A DNA stretch of 64,000 nucleotides from Bartonella sp. AR 15-3. Lineage in GTDB: Bacteria; Pseudomonadota; Alphaproteobacteria; Rhizobiales; Rhizobiaceae. The stretch covers positions 1,054,001 through 1,118,000 of the forward strand of contig NZ_MUYE01000001.1 of assembly GCF_002022445.1 (NCBI RefSeq), in the 5' to 3' direction. The position numbers and the translations under genes are program-made. Shown piece after piece: positions 19,891 through 29,946 of the stretch. How positions within the stretch are numbered: the first letter of the stretch is position 1; each line of letters opens with the position of its first letter. The notes under the pieces are model-generated. The model searched no databases. It saw nothing but the letters and a program-made list of their open reading frames with translations, and was not told the origin of the DNA.

Positions 19891-20494
19891 GTATCCTACA
19901 GTGCTTTTTAATATCACTTTTACTTTTCTAATCTTCATTGTTTCCATTTTATGTGGAATATTCAGCGTTAATTATATGCTTAATAATGCCATCAATTTTG
20001 AGTATTTAAAGATTAAAGAATGGAAGAGCTATTTACACATAGGAACAGCTAAAGCTGATCCTTACATCCGCGCACGCACTGCAAAGCATGGTAATATTTC
20101 CCTTGGATATCCAGAAAATCTCATTTTCCAACTTTGGACAGATAACCAGGGGCATCCGTTACGCCCCGGCTGCCATTATTTACTTAAAGGACACATTCCT
20201 GAAACGCGTCTCTTTACTCTGTATACAGCTGATAAATTCCTTAGACCATACACTTCAACGAAAAATACGCCTTCTGCACTCCACACCTACAACGTAATTT
20301 ATGAAAATGATGGTTCATTACGGATAAATATCTCATCAACACCGCAAACAGGCAATTGGCTTGCATCAACTAGTAAAAAAGAATTTGGACTTATCCTGAA
20401 CTTATATGACACTTCAATTCTCTCTACAACAGCATTACGAAAACCTATGATGCCCTCTGTAGAACGAATTCCATCAGGAGAAAAATGTGTTTAA
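19880..20494 (+). CDS. DUF1214 domain envelope protein
   Basis: 204 residues with one N-terminal membrane segment (about 10-33). A domain with DPYIRARTAKHGNIS and a C-terminal PQTGNWLASTSKKEFGLIL segment follows, matching DUF1214. Its ATG lies inside the end of the PBP gene and its stop overlaps the next gene, so the three genes are coupled. In rhizobia DUF1214 and DUF1254 proteins are commonly encoded side by side. Biochemical role unknown. The link to a peptidoglycan synthase suggests an envelope function, which is inference. Confidence 0.8.
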   Translation: MQFEYPTVLFNITFTFLIFIVSILCGIFSVNYMLNNAINFEYLKIKEWKSYLHIGTAKADPYIRARTAKHGNISLGYPENLIFQLWTDNQGHPLRPGCHYLLKGHIPETRLFTLYTADKFLRPYTSTKNTPSALHTYNVIYENDGSLRINISSTPQTGNWLASTSKKEFGLILNLYDTSILSTTALRKPMMPSVERIPSGEKCV

Positions 20495-21026
20495 ATTCAT
20501 TCATACAATTCTTCTTATAGGCCTCAGTACGATCATTGTTCATATTGGTATTTTACTGTTAATTCCTCATTACACACAAAATAATATATGGACAAGCCTT
20601 GAAAAAATAGGGCCTCCTTATCAATTTGTTGACCTGGCTTCATATAATCCTATTCGCCAATCTATGGATCCTTTATTTCTTCTTAAAGTATGCAAATTTA
20701 ATCTGGAAAATGGTCCTGTTCACTTAACCACTCCGCAAACAACAAAATTTTGGTCATTGTCAGCCTATACAAGCGAAGGAATTATTTTTTACAATCTCAA
20801 TGATAAAACAACCCCAAATGCTAAACTCAATCTTATTATCGGAAGCCCTTTACAAATAACAAAACTCAAACAATCAAAAATTGAGCATACTCTTAATTCA
20901 GTTTTAGTCTCTCAAAAATCAAATGAAGGTTTTACTATTTTACGTGTATTCACTCCATCTCCACTTGAAAAAAAAGAAAGTGAATCCTTTCTTGCAAAAG
21001 CAACTTGTCATATATTCAATAAATGA
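20487..21026 (+). CDS. DUF1254 domain membrane protein
   Basis: 179 residues with an N-terminal membrane segment (about 7-27) and a beta-rich domain. WSLSAYTSEGIIFYNLND and FTILRVFTPS resemble the DUF1254 partner of DUF1214 proteins. The start is GTG: AGGAG lies six bases before it, and the codon overlaps the upstream stop. Last gene of the PBP operon. No catalytic residues can be recognised, and the function is unknown. Confidence 0.75.
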   Translation: MFKFIHTILLIGLSTIIVHIGILLLIPHYTQNNIWTSLEKIGPPYQFVDLASYNPIRQSMDPLFLLKVCKFNLENGPVHLTTPQTTKFWSLSAYTSEGIIFYNLNDKTTPNAKLNLIIGSPLQITKLKQSKIEHTLNSVLVSQKSNEGFTILRVFTPSPLEKKESESFLAKATCHIFNK

Positions 21027-21391
21027 AAATTGCCCTGATCTTTAATTTAACAAACCAACTTTAGTATTTTAATCAAAGTCTTGTAATCAATTTTTCTATT
21101 ATGGGAGAGTATAAATATTTTTGACTATTTAAAATCATTTTTAGTTTTTTAATCTTCTATACAAATGATTATTTCTCTAAGAGCTAAACAATATATAAAG
21201 CTCTCTTTCTCAAAATAATATCGACAACACAACATTTAAATGGCTTCTTTGAGTAAAGCATTCAATCTCGTTATTGAAGCATTTGCTATCTTAATGCCAC
21301 TATACCTAATAAATAAAAACTATAATTCTCTGATTATTTATAATAAAAGACTTTTTTGATAAATCCTTACGGATCATTTTCTATTCTTACT

Positions 21392-21879
21392 ATGCTCTAA
21401 TATGATATATATTGGCGCTACTTACTTCATCTAGAAGACCACCATAAAATTTAATTTTGCTAATTTTTTCTGCATATCCATTAGATTTGCTGATATAGCT
21501 CTTTGAGCAAGCACGAAGATAAATCTTAATATAAACTACTTGAAATAGAAACAGAAACGATATGAGAACCCACTTTGTTTCTTATTTGTTTTTCAGATAA
21601 AATAGAATCTTCTATTACAGCTGGAACCAATGCTAAATTTATATTAGTCAATACATCTTGATGCGTTTTCATTTGTGAAAACAAGGCATTAATGATAAAA
21701 AATCCAAAACTTATAATAAAAATAAATAATCCTATAACTAAACAAGCATTTGCACATGTATGGCGATAAAACTGTTTTATTAGCCAAAAAACAAAACGGA
21801 ACATTCCTGCCAAGAACGCTATAGTAATAATCCTCTGTTTTACAGAATTATTTTTTTGTTTCTTTCGTTTATTTGCCAT
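21392..21879 (-). pseudogene. Decayed peptidoglycan-binding-domain membrane protein
   Basis: An open part of about 117 residues starts MANKRKKQKNN. It has two hydrophobic stretches (about 17-37 and 44-67) and ends at 21526. Just beyond its stop, in another frame, is MDMQKKLAKLNF. After one further apparent single-base deletion comes YGGLLDEVSSANIYHIRA. Together these read like a PG_binding_1 repeat (DIQRELxRLGFYDGPIDGV type). Rhizobiales have membrane proteins with a basic start, membrane helices and such a C-terminal domain, so this is probably one gene broken by at least two frameshifts. A truncated N-terminal membrane protein could still be made. A longer start (MLVSIMANKR) is possible. 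Confidence 0.55.
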
Positions 21880-23008
21880 AATAGAAACTAACATATATTA
21901 TTTTCATTTTCAGTTAATGAAAGATATATTTATATTACATTCTCTATCCCTTGATCTTACATTCAACAGAACTTTAACACGACTAAAAGAAATTCCTACT
22001 ATACAGCATTTTATTTCATATTAAGCTATTATTTCATCCAATTATTTTTTCTATTACTATCTCAGTCGCATTGTATAATTAATTTGATTACACTCCTTTT
22101 GTACCCATATTTGATAACATTTAAAATCAAATTAAGCTTTATCGTAAAACACAACATACACTTCTCAAAGATAATGTAATAATAAATTTACATCTTTGTA
22201 TAACAATAAATTAGTATAATTATTTCAGATATAATATAATATGCAAATGGCAACCCATGCTGTTAGTATTTAATAAATTTCATAGACTTCATCTATAACT
22301 GTATTTGAAATTTTCAAGATAATAAAAAAACTCCTCAATCTTTTTAACACAAATTGGTTATTTTTTCTTTTGCCATAAAATAAAATTTCACTCGCAAAAA
22401 TATGAAAGTCCCACGAATAATTTGAACAATGAGAAAAACAACTTAAAAAATACTAAAAATTAAATCAGTCTCTTATCTGGATTAATCTATAATTTAATAT
22501 TAGCTTTACGTTATAATATTAAAAATGCACTGTATTTTACTAGAATTTTCTATATTTCTCCGATTAATTTCAAAAGCCTAAAATTTCATTCAATCATTTT
22601 AGAAGAGAGTATTTATAAAACACTTTTCTGCTTAAAACTATCCATAAAACAGCATAATGCATACAAAGGCTGTACAGCAACTTCGCATATTATCTAAATA
22701 TCATTAAATGCCTACTGTTCATACCTCTTATAAGGTAATCATCCTATTTATATTCTACTTAGAATACAAATGATATACGTTCTCAACACTTTCTATCTAC
22801 AGACAAATTTAATGTTCAATTTTTAATGAAACAATGGTAAAATATTATTTATATACAATCCAAATATATATTTTATAATATCATTCACGAGATAAATCCT
22901 TCAAAACGAATGCTCAATTTCATAAAATATTAAGCATTATGAATGTCGCATCAAAAATATTATAAGTTACCCTTATATTCATTTATAATAGCAGCAGATT
23001 GGTCTCAT
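21880..23008. other. Long AT-rich gene-free region
   Basis: About 1.1 kb with no credible coding frame on either strand, no tRNA-like cloverleaf and no long repeat seen by eye. It may be old pseudogene material degraded beyond recognition. Confidence 0.4.
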
Positions 23009-23365
23009 ATGATACGTTTTTTAATAAAATCAGCATTTTTTTTATTTTTTATTTTTATAATCATCTCGTTTTTTACAACGAAGCAAAACAATAATAATTC
23101 TTCCTCCTCTAAAGAAACTGATACAACAACAAGAGATATGATTATTGCTTTTAAGGAAACTATAAATGATTTAGGAATGTTCTGTGAACGAAACATAGAG
23201 GCTTGTAGAATCGGAAAATCCTTTTTAGGATCAATGGGTGAACGCGCACGTAATGGTTCAAAAATTATCTATGAATATCTTGACCATACATTTAACAATA
23301 AAAACACGAGAGCCCCCCAAAAAATAGCTCCAGCACAGATACAAAAAACAAAAGAAAATAAATAA
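23009..23365 (+). CDS. DUF5330 domain small membrane protein
   Basis: About 118 residues from the chosen ATG: one membrane helix (about 3-23), then a polar asparagine/serine-rich linker. A conserved segment follows with MFCERNIEACRIGKSFL and RARNGSKIIYEYLD, matching DUF5330 proteins of Rhizobiales. The two cysteines in CERNIEAC are family-typical and may form a periplasmic disulfide. The frame stays open 22 codons further upstream, but the chosen start places the membrane helix at the N-terminus as in relatives. No good ribosome site is visible for either start. Function unknown. sufE follows on the same strand, as is common in the order. Confidence 0.7.
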   Translation: MIRFLIKSAFFLFFIFIIISFFTTKQNNNNSSSSKETDTTTRDMIIAFKETINDLGMFCERNIEACRIGKSFLGSMGERARNGSKIIYEYLDHTFNNKNTRAPQKIAPAQIQKTKENK

Positions 23366-23493
23366 TACAAACTTATCTTATAAAAATACTCTTATTTCTT
23401 CTAGTACTTCTCATTGACTTCATTAAAAATAAAGTAATTCTGTCAACAAGAAGTATCATAAAAGCGCTTCAGAAAACAAGGAAAAAGTTTATT

Positions 23494-23904
23494 ATGACAA
23501 GAACGATCGATGATATTATAGAGGATTTTTCCCAGCTTGATAACTGGGAAGATCGTTATCGCTATGTAATTGAGCTTGGTCATAGATTACCATCTTTTCC
23601 AGAAAGTGCGCGAAACGATACTAACAAAGTTCGTGGTTGTGTTAGTCAAGTATGGCTTTTTTCCTCACGCGATAACTCAGAAAATCCAATATTAACATTC
23701 CAAGGAGATTCTGATGCTCACATTGTGCGTGGTCTGATCTACATCCTTCTTGCTTTCTATTCAGGCAAAAAAGCTTCCGAAATCCGTGTAGCTGATGTTG
23801 AAGGACTTCTTGCAAAGCTTGGTCTAAACGAAAACTTAACGCCACAACGATCTAATGGCCTTAAAGCAATGATTAAACGAATTCGTGCAGAAAGTTTTCT
23901 ATAA
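23494..23904 (+). CDS. sufE: SufE-family sulfur acceptor protein
   Basis: A cytosolic sulfurtransferase partner that accepts persulfide from the cysteine desulfurase SufS and passes sulfur to the Fe-S scaffold. 136 residues, normal length. The active-site Cys49 lies in NKVRGCVSQVWL. Conserved DNWEDRYRYVIELG at the N-terminus and LTPQRSNGLKAMIKRI at the C-terminus are SufE hallmarks. It stands alone here, without suf operon genes. It is followed by the convergent mucR gene. Confidence 0.93.
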   Translation: MTRTIDDIIEDFSQLDNWEDRYRYVIELGHRLPSFPESARNDTNKVRGCVSQVWLFSSRDNSENPILTFQGDSDAHIVRGLIYILLAFYSGKKASEIRVADVEGLLAKLGLNENLTPQRSNGLKAMIKRIRAESFL

Positions 23905-24010
23905 CAATAAGACTCTTTTCTCCAAAATACATTAAATCTTTATCACTAACATGCTTTCTAAAAAATACTTCTAGACTTCAAATTAAGACAATATCTTTGA
24001 AATAACGCAA

Positions 24011-24448
24011 TCATTTGATTTTCTTTCTTTCGCTTTTATGTCCAAGCCCCATTTCTTTAGCCAAAGCTGAACGTGCTTTCGCATAATTAGGTGCAACCAT
24101 GGGATAAGAGCTGTCCAATTGCCACTTTTCACGATATTCCTCGGGCAACATCCCGTAATGAGTCATGAGATGACGCTTTAAAGACTTAAACTTCTTTCCA
24201 TCTTCAAGACAGATAAGATAATCAGGAAAGATTGAACGTTTTGGATTAACAGCAGGCCTTTGTTTTTCGACTTCAACTTCCGCTAATGTCATATTCCCCG
24301 CTTTTAGAAAAGCAGCATGAACATCAGCAATCAAACTTGGCACTTCCGCCGGCCGTATCGAATTATTACTCACATAAGCAGCAACAATATCGGCAACCAA
24401 CGTAATAACTAAATTGCTTTCAGTCTCCAGGACTGGACGATGTTCCAT
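24011..24448 (-). CDS. mucR: MucR/Ros-family zinc-finger transcriptional regulator
   Basis: A global DNA-binding regulator of Rhizobiales; in Brucella and Sinorhizobium MucR controls envelope, exopolysaccharide and virulence genes. 145 residues with a helical oligomerisation N-terminus. The zinc finger is of the prokaryotic Cys-x2-Asp-x9-His-x3-His type: Cys80, Asp83, His93 and His97 in CLEDGKKFKSLKRHLMTHYG. The basic C-terminus has ARSALAKEMGLGHKSERKK. The start giving MEHRPVLE is preferred over an in-frame start eleven codons upstream, because AAAGGA precedes it. The long AT-rich upstream region would suit autoregulation by an AT-seeking protein (inference). Confidence 0.93.
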   Translation of the reverse strand: MEHRPVLETESNLVITLVADIVAAYVSNNSIRPAEVPSLIADVHAAFLKAGNMTLAEVEVEKQRPAVNPKRSIFPDYLICLEDGKKFKSLKRHLMTHYGMLPEEYREKWQLDSSYPMVAPNYAKARSALAKEMGLGHKSERKKIK

Positions 24449-24964
24449 TCTTATTTCCTTTAATTTTAACCGAGACATCATTGTATTTACACTCGTAATA
24501 ACGAGATTATACCTATATAAGGTTCATATTGTACAAAAATATTTTTTGTCAATTCAATTATTCTATAAAATTGCGTTAACACAAAAAAATCAAATAAACT
24601 TCTCTTTGTTGTCATATTATATAATAAAAAAACATAGAATTAGAAATGCCAAATGCAAATTTATAATATAAAAAAATTTTTCGTTTTAAATAATAACGCC
24701 ACATCCTGTATTAGTTCCATCAATTTCAATTTTGGTATCAAAAATTAGTCTTTTCTTAACAAAAAAATAATTTAAGGAATTATTTTTAATTTCAATAATA
24801 AAAAACAAATATCATGAATAAAAATGTAGTACATAAATTGTAAAATCTATCTAATTTATATTTTTACAAATAAATAAAATCCTACTAGGCATTGGACTTG
24901 AATTAATCTATCAATAATCTTGATTTAACACATAGAAAATACTGATATCTTCATAGGGCTATGC
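24449..24964. other. Divergent promoter region between mucR and ptrB
   Basis: About 516 AT-rich bases between two divergent genes. One candidate rightward promoter is TTGATT at 24920-24925 and TGATAT at 24943-24948, 17 bases apart and about 17 bases before the ptrB ATG. The match to consensus is only partial. No coding frame of interest. Confidence 0.35.
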
Positions 24965-27057
24965 ATGTCTCGTTCGTCTATACTCCCTCCAAAAGCACCA
25001 AAAATTATTCATAAAGAAATTCATCACGGTATTTACCGCGAAGATCCTTATCATTGGCTGCGGGCCTCAAACTGGCAAGATGTTTTAAAAAAAACCAGCT
25101 GTCTTGATAACAATATTAAACAACACCTCGAAGCAGAAAATGCCTACCAGGCTGATCAAATGGCTGATACAAAACCATTACAAGACTTACTTTTTTCAGA
25201 AATGAAAAACCGTATTCAAGAAAATGACAGTTCTGTTCCTATAAAACATGGACCTTTTGCCTATGGTTTCTCTTATGTAACCGGAGGTCAACAACCACAT
25301 TATTTCCGCACACCAAGAAATGGTGGAGAAAAAAACATTTACCTTAATGGTGATGTTTTGGCGAATGGTAAAGATTATTTCAAATTTGGTACAGTTCAAA
25401 TATCTCCCAATCATAAATATGCAGCATGGACTTATGATGATAAAGGCTCTGAATATTATACAACTAAAATTCATAATTTTGGAGTATTGCCTCACTATAC
25501 TGATACAATCACTAATACATCCGGACAAATCGTGTGGGATGCCAATTCTGAAGGATTTTTTTATACTAAAATGGATAAAAATCATCGCCCTTCAGAACTT
25601 TATTATCACCGATTAGGTACTGATCAAGCTCAAGATAAACTTATTTTTTGTGAAAATGACCCAGGATTTTTTCTATATGTGAGTGGTTCTAAACTGAATG
25701 ACTTTATTTATATTAATATTCATGATCATGAAACTTCAGAAGTCTGGCTGATCTCTGCCAATGCTCCTCTCAATTCTCCTCAATGTGTACGAAAAAGAGA
25801 AAAAGGCATTGAATACTCACTCACAGAAGGAGGCGATGTCTTTTATATTCTCACTAATCGAGATAATGCAAAAGACTTCAAAATTATGGTAGCACCATAT
25901 ACATCACCGCAATCAGAACACTGGTCTGAAATTGTACCACATCAATTTGGGCGTCTCATCCTTTCGCATGATGCTTATCAAGAATTTCTAATTTGGCTTG
26001 AACAATTTGAGGGACTCCCCCGTATACAAATCATGGAGCGGAGCACTAAAAAAACTCATTCTATTGCTTTTACAGAAGAGGCTTATTCTTTAGATCTGCA
26101 AGGGGCGGCTGAATACAACAGCCAGACTATTCGATTTATTTATTCATCTATGACAACCCCTAATCAAGTTTTTGATTATGCAATAAAAAATCGTAAAAAA
26201 GTTCTTTTAAAAACGCAAAATATTCCCTCTGGGCATAATCAAGATAATTATATAACACAACGTATTATGGCAACTGCAAGTGATGGAGAGAAAATCCCTA
26301 TCTCCCTTTTTTATCATAAGACTACTGATCTTAATGGTAATGCGCCTTGCCTTCTTTACGGCTATGGCGCCTATGGAATCTCAATTCCTGCAAATTTCAA
26401 TAGTAATATATTTTCGCTAGTCAATAGAGGCTTTATTTATGCAATTGCCCATATTCGTGGAGGAAAAGAAAAGGGACAGAATGGTATGAAAAAGGAAAAC
26501 ACCACTTTAAAAAAAACACGTTTACAGACTTTATTGCCTGTGGACGTCATCTCGTCAATAATAAGTTCACTGCTCATGACCGACTAATTGCCTATGGTGG
26601 CTCAGCAGGAGGAATGTTAATGGGTGCCGTAGCAAATATAGCCCCACAGGATTTTGCTGCTATTATCGCGAATGTTCCTTTTGTAGACGTCCTAACAACA
26701 ATGCTCGACGCTTCGTTGCCTCTAACTCCCCCAGAATGGCCAGAATGGGGTAACCCTCTTGAATCTAAAGAAGATTATCATCTTATTTCCTCCTATTCAC
26801 CCTATGATAATATCAAGGTTCAACAATATCCTCCTATTCTTGCCATTGCAGGATTAACAGATCCTCGCGTAACGTACTGGGAGCCTGCCAAATGGATAGC
26901 GAAATTACGTGATTTAAAAACAGATGATAATGCAGTTTTATTGCGTATTAATATGGATACAGGCCATGCAGGTGCCGCTGGACGTCTCTCAAAATTAGAA
27001 GAAATTGCATATATATACGCATACATTCTAAAAATAGTAGGAAAAAATAACTTCTAA
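24965..27057 (+). pseudogene. ptrB: Oligopeptidase B (PtrB), disrupted by one frameshift
   Basis: An S9-family serine peptidase that cleaves short peptides after basic residues in the cytosol. The first 504 codons read normally: an N-terminal cap DPYHWLRASNW, a beta-propeller, and the start of the hydrolase domain with PCLLYGYGAYG and IAHIRGGKEKGQ. Near 26478 one base appears to be missing. Restoring an A after CA would give GQEWYEKGKHHFKKNTF and join the rest. In that second frame are the nucleophile Ser in YGGSAGGMLMGA, the Asp region GLTDPRVTYWEPAKW and the His in DTGHAGAAGR, so all catalytic parts survive. As given, the product would lack the active site. The rest of the sequence is clean, so this is recent damage or a sequence error. 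Confidence 0.88.
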
Positions 27058-27077
27058 CTTCAATATTTTATCCTATA

Positions 27078-27110
27078 AAAGGCTTCATAAACTATAAATT
27101 TGAAGCCTTT
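27078..27110. terminator. Shared terminator between ptrB and sodB
   Basis: A perfect 10-base-pair stem (AAAGGCTTCA with TGAAGCCTTT) and a 13-base loop sit between two convergent genes. Each arm ends in A/T-rich sequence, so the hairpin can act in both directions. Confidence 0.75.
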
Positions 27111-27141
27111 ATTAATTATAATGAACTATACACTCCTGCTT

Positions 27142-27744
27142 CTATAATCCATAGCTTTCATAAAGTTCTAAAACATAATCCCAATTAATTAAATGATCCA
27201 CAAATGCCTCTAAATATTTTGGACGAGCATTACGATAATCAATATAATAGGAGTGCTCCCACACATCAACACCTAGAATAGGTTGCGCATCATGAATTAA
27301 AGGATTCTCACCATTTGGTGTTTTCATAATTTCTAGTTTATCATCTTTAAGAACAACCCACGCCCAACCAGACCCAAATTGAGCACCACCAGCTGCCATA
27401 AAATCTGCACGGAATTTATCATAACCACCAAGATCAGATTCGATAGCTTTAGCTAATTTTACAGGAAGTTTTTGTCCTCCACCACCTTTCTTCATCCAAT
27501 TCCAAAAATGGTTGTGATTATAATACTGAGCTGCATTATTAAACAAACCAGGATTTTTTCCAAAGCTTTCCCTAATAAGGTCTGTAAGACTCTTATCTTC
27601 TAAGCCTAAATCTCTTATAAAATTATTAGTATTTGTAAGATAAGCAAGGTGGTGCTTATCATGATGATATTCAAGTGTTTCGCGTGACATATAAGGCGAA
27701 AGGGCATCATAATCATAAGGCAACTCAGCTAATTTAAAAGTCAT
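27142..27744 (-). CDS. sodB: Superoxide dismutase, Fe/Mn family
   Basis: A cytosolic enzyme converting superoxide to oxygen and hydrogen peroxide. 200 residues. Metal ligands are in their expected places: His27 in EYHHDKHHLAY, His77 in YYNHNHFWNW, and Asp160 and His164 in DVWEHSYYIDY. GGAQFGSGWAWV with Gly/Gln before it (AAGGAQFG) is the iron-type arrangement, so an Fe enzyme is most likely. GAGGAG precedes the ATG at good spacing. Single gene, with a terminator hairpin just past its stop. Confidence 0.95.
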   Translation of the reverse strand: MTFKLAELPYDYDALSPYMSRETLEYHHDKHHLAYLTNTNNFIRDLGLEDKSLTDLIRESFGKNPGLFNNAAQYYNHNHFWNWMKKGGGGQKLPVKLAKAIESDLGGYDKFRADFMAAGGAQFGSGWAWVVLKDDKLEIMKTPNGENPLIHDAQPILGVDVWEHSYYIDYRNARPKYLEAFVDHLINWDYVLELYESYGL

Positions 27745-28996
27745 CTAAAAATCTCCTCGTTTCTAATTATTAATCTCACTCCTAAATCTAATTTGATACT
27801 TATAATATTTTTAAGCGCAAATATCTAATAATGTTTGATATCAACTGAATAATATATACTATAATAGCTCTTTGAAGATATTTGATCATTAATCAATGAT
27901 ACTACCTTGAATACAATCATATTCTGATAAATATTCCTAATCTGATTATCTACAGAATATCAAATTACTTTTAAATAACAAAAAGAAGAATAGTTAATAG
28001 CTATCGGCCCTTAAATTTTCGACATAAAATATTGCCCAACACACCACGAAAATATTCTTACCTGTTTTTACAAAATTCTTTCTAGCATATTATGATTGAA
28101 CTTGTTACTCCTCTTATCACTGCAGCCAAAATAAGGTTGCTAGCGACTACTTTTTAGAAACTAAAGTTTTTTCTTCTAGATCTTGATAACATCCCATAAA
28201 CTGAAGCACATTTAATATCTTGTTCATACTGATCCCAAAAAAACTAGAGGCAATAAATTTCTCACTTTCTTTTGTATTATTGGCCTAATTTATGAATGTG
28301 GAAGAAAAATTAATATATGTTGCACAACCGATAGAACTGCTTCTTTTTCTAAAGTTGGAATAAGTTCTTCTCCTATAGAAAACTATTCTACTGCCCTCAT
28401 TGTATCAAACTACGAATTAACACAAAAAGTTGAAGCAGCAACTCTTAACCACCTTAACTTCACATGGAATATAATACATATTGAAACAATTTCCAAACTC
28501 AGTTTAAATAGCTTCTGGAATATTAAATAGATTCTGTAAAATAAATTCCAACACCTTTTAACCAAATTAAGCAAAAAATCTGTTTAATTTTCTTAATTGT
28601 AATCTTAAGAAGATTATTAATAAATTAACTGTGCTTCATCAAAGAAAAAATCAAGCGTAATTTTTTAAATTACCAATTTCTGCAAGTTGTTCCAAAAGTT
28701 TTAACAGTAACTATAAAAGAAATATTGAATATGATCTCAAATAAAAAATCATTTATCTGCTACACATATATTTATACTTTCCGTTCATCAATTTGCGTAA
28801 GCATAATATTAAAAAGCTCAATAATAAATTTACCCAAAAAATGATTTCTACCCTGCGTTTCTAAAACAAAAAGCCGTTATTTAATGGCTCCAACAAGCGC
28901 CTTAGCTATATTTTATAGCAAGCTGACAAGTGAAAAAACAATCTGCACTATAAACAAATAGTGCTTGCAGATCTTTCAAGCCAATAAGAAAAGAAC
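27745..28996. other. Gene-poor region with traces of decayed coding sequence
   Basis: About 1.25 kb without an intact gene. Between roughly 28250 and 28530 the plus strand has one frame free of stops for about 90 codons, but without a start codon. It includes CGRKINICCTTDRTASF, KVGISSSPIENYSTALIV and TQKVEAATLNHLNF. It reads like a protein but matches no family I can name. The minus strand of the same stretch also shows protein-like pieces with stops. Nothing else is identifiable. Confidence 0.35.
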
Positions 28997-29424
28997 TTAA
29001 TCAATAGCAATACGAAAGATACTATTCAGTATACCTTTCTGTACTAGCGTTAATTTAATATGCTTAACAAAACCAGCAATTTCATACCTGCTATTGTTGT
29101 ACAAATTGAATGCTATTGTTCCTACAATAAATCAAATAACCAGATTATCGCTTATTTCCATCGTTTTTAACCCGATTTCAACAGCTCTCTCTTTTATATT
29201 GTCACTCATCACCACAGCTTTTGCTATACTAGATAAATCACCTTTGATATCAGTATAAAATTGGGATACCTTCCACTAAAAAACTCCGCCAAAACTTGTA
29301 CGCCCTGCCTATTATCCCTATCACTAAACAACGACGGCTTTTATACTGAAACCAAATCGTATAAACTAAAATTTATTATTCTCTTTTTAACAGTGCATAC
29401 CAAGAAAAATGCCCCGATTGTCTT
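28997..29424 (-). pseudogene. Decayed reading frame of unknown function
   Basis: On the minus strand, protein-like pieces line up in order: KPSLFSDRDNRQGVQVLAEF then FSGRYPNF. After an apparent one-base loss in a T run near 29254, YTDIKGDLSSIAKAVVMS and ERAVEIGLKTMEISDNLVI continue. Past one TGA, in the same frame, come YNNSRYEIAGFVKHI and TLVQKGILNSIFRIAID. There are about two stops and one frameshift, and no family is recognised. A plus-strand open frame over the same bases looks like a shadow. Coding origin is inferred from composition only. Confidence 0.3.
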
Positions 29425-29946
29425 CTACATCAACATTTTTTATCCCCTATCGCTTGATAATATTTTAATAATTACTGCAGAAATAGACCAAAACAAGAAC
29501 AAAAATATTGGAAATAAAAAATCAAAACTTCCAAATTCTCTACCTTCTTTCCTTATTCAAGAAACTCACAGCTTTATCCATAAAAATATAGATACACTTT
29601 TCATAAATGAGATAAAATTTAGAAAAACTTATATTTTTTAAATCAGTCTTGTGCCTTTCTTATCTATAAATTTATTTCTAGCCTAATCAATCACCTTGCA
29701 TTAGACTCTTCCTACAATTCATCTGAAAAGTCTATATTCCAACAGCAAATTTACACATCATAATATTTCTATTGCATTACATCCTTTAATTATAGAAACC
29801 TTATAATGAAATTTTAAATAGGATTTTCTAATTCTCACTCTGCAAAACTTACCTCTATAGCTATCTGAAAATTCCTTCCCAACTACCTTAAAGAAGGCTT
29901 TCATTCAGAAAAATATAACTTTTAAGTAACTTCATACTTTAACGAA
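29425..29946. other. AT-rich spacer downstream of hbp
   Basis: About 520 bases with no supported gene. The plus-strand open frame ending near 29641 has no domain and no credible ribosome site. No strong terminator for hbp is visible. Confidence 0.35.

Noticed and set aside
21880..23008. Searched for a tRNA, small RNA or CRISPR array in the 1.1 kb spacer
   Set aside because: No T-arm motif, no regular repeats and no strong hairpins were seen.
24414..24671. Plus-strand frame of 85 codons starting within mucR
   Set aside because: Its first part is antisense to mucR and the rest is AT-rich noise with no ribosome site.
29261..29641. Plus-strand open frame of 126 codons
   Set aside because: No domain, no convincing ribosome site, lysine/isoleucine/asparagine composition typical of random AT-rich DNA, and partly antisense to a more protein-like minus-strand remnant.
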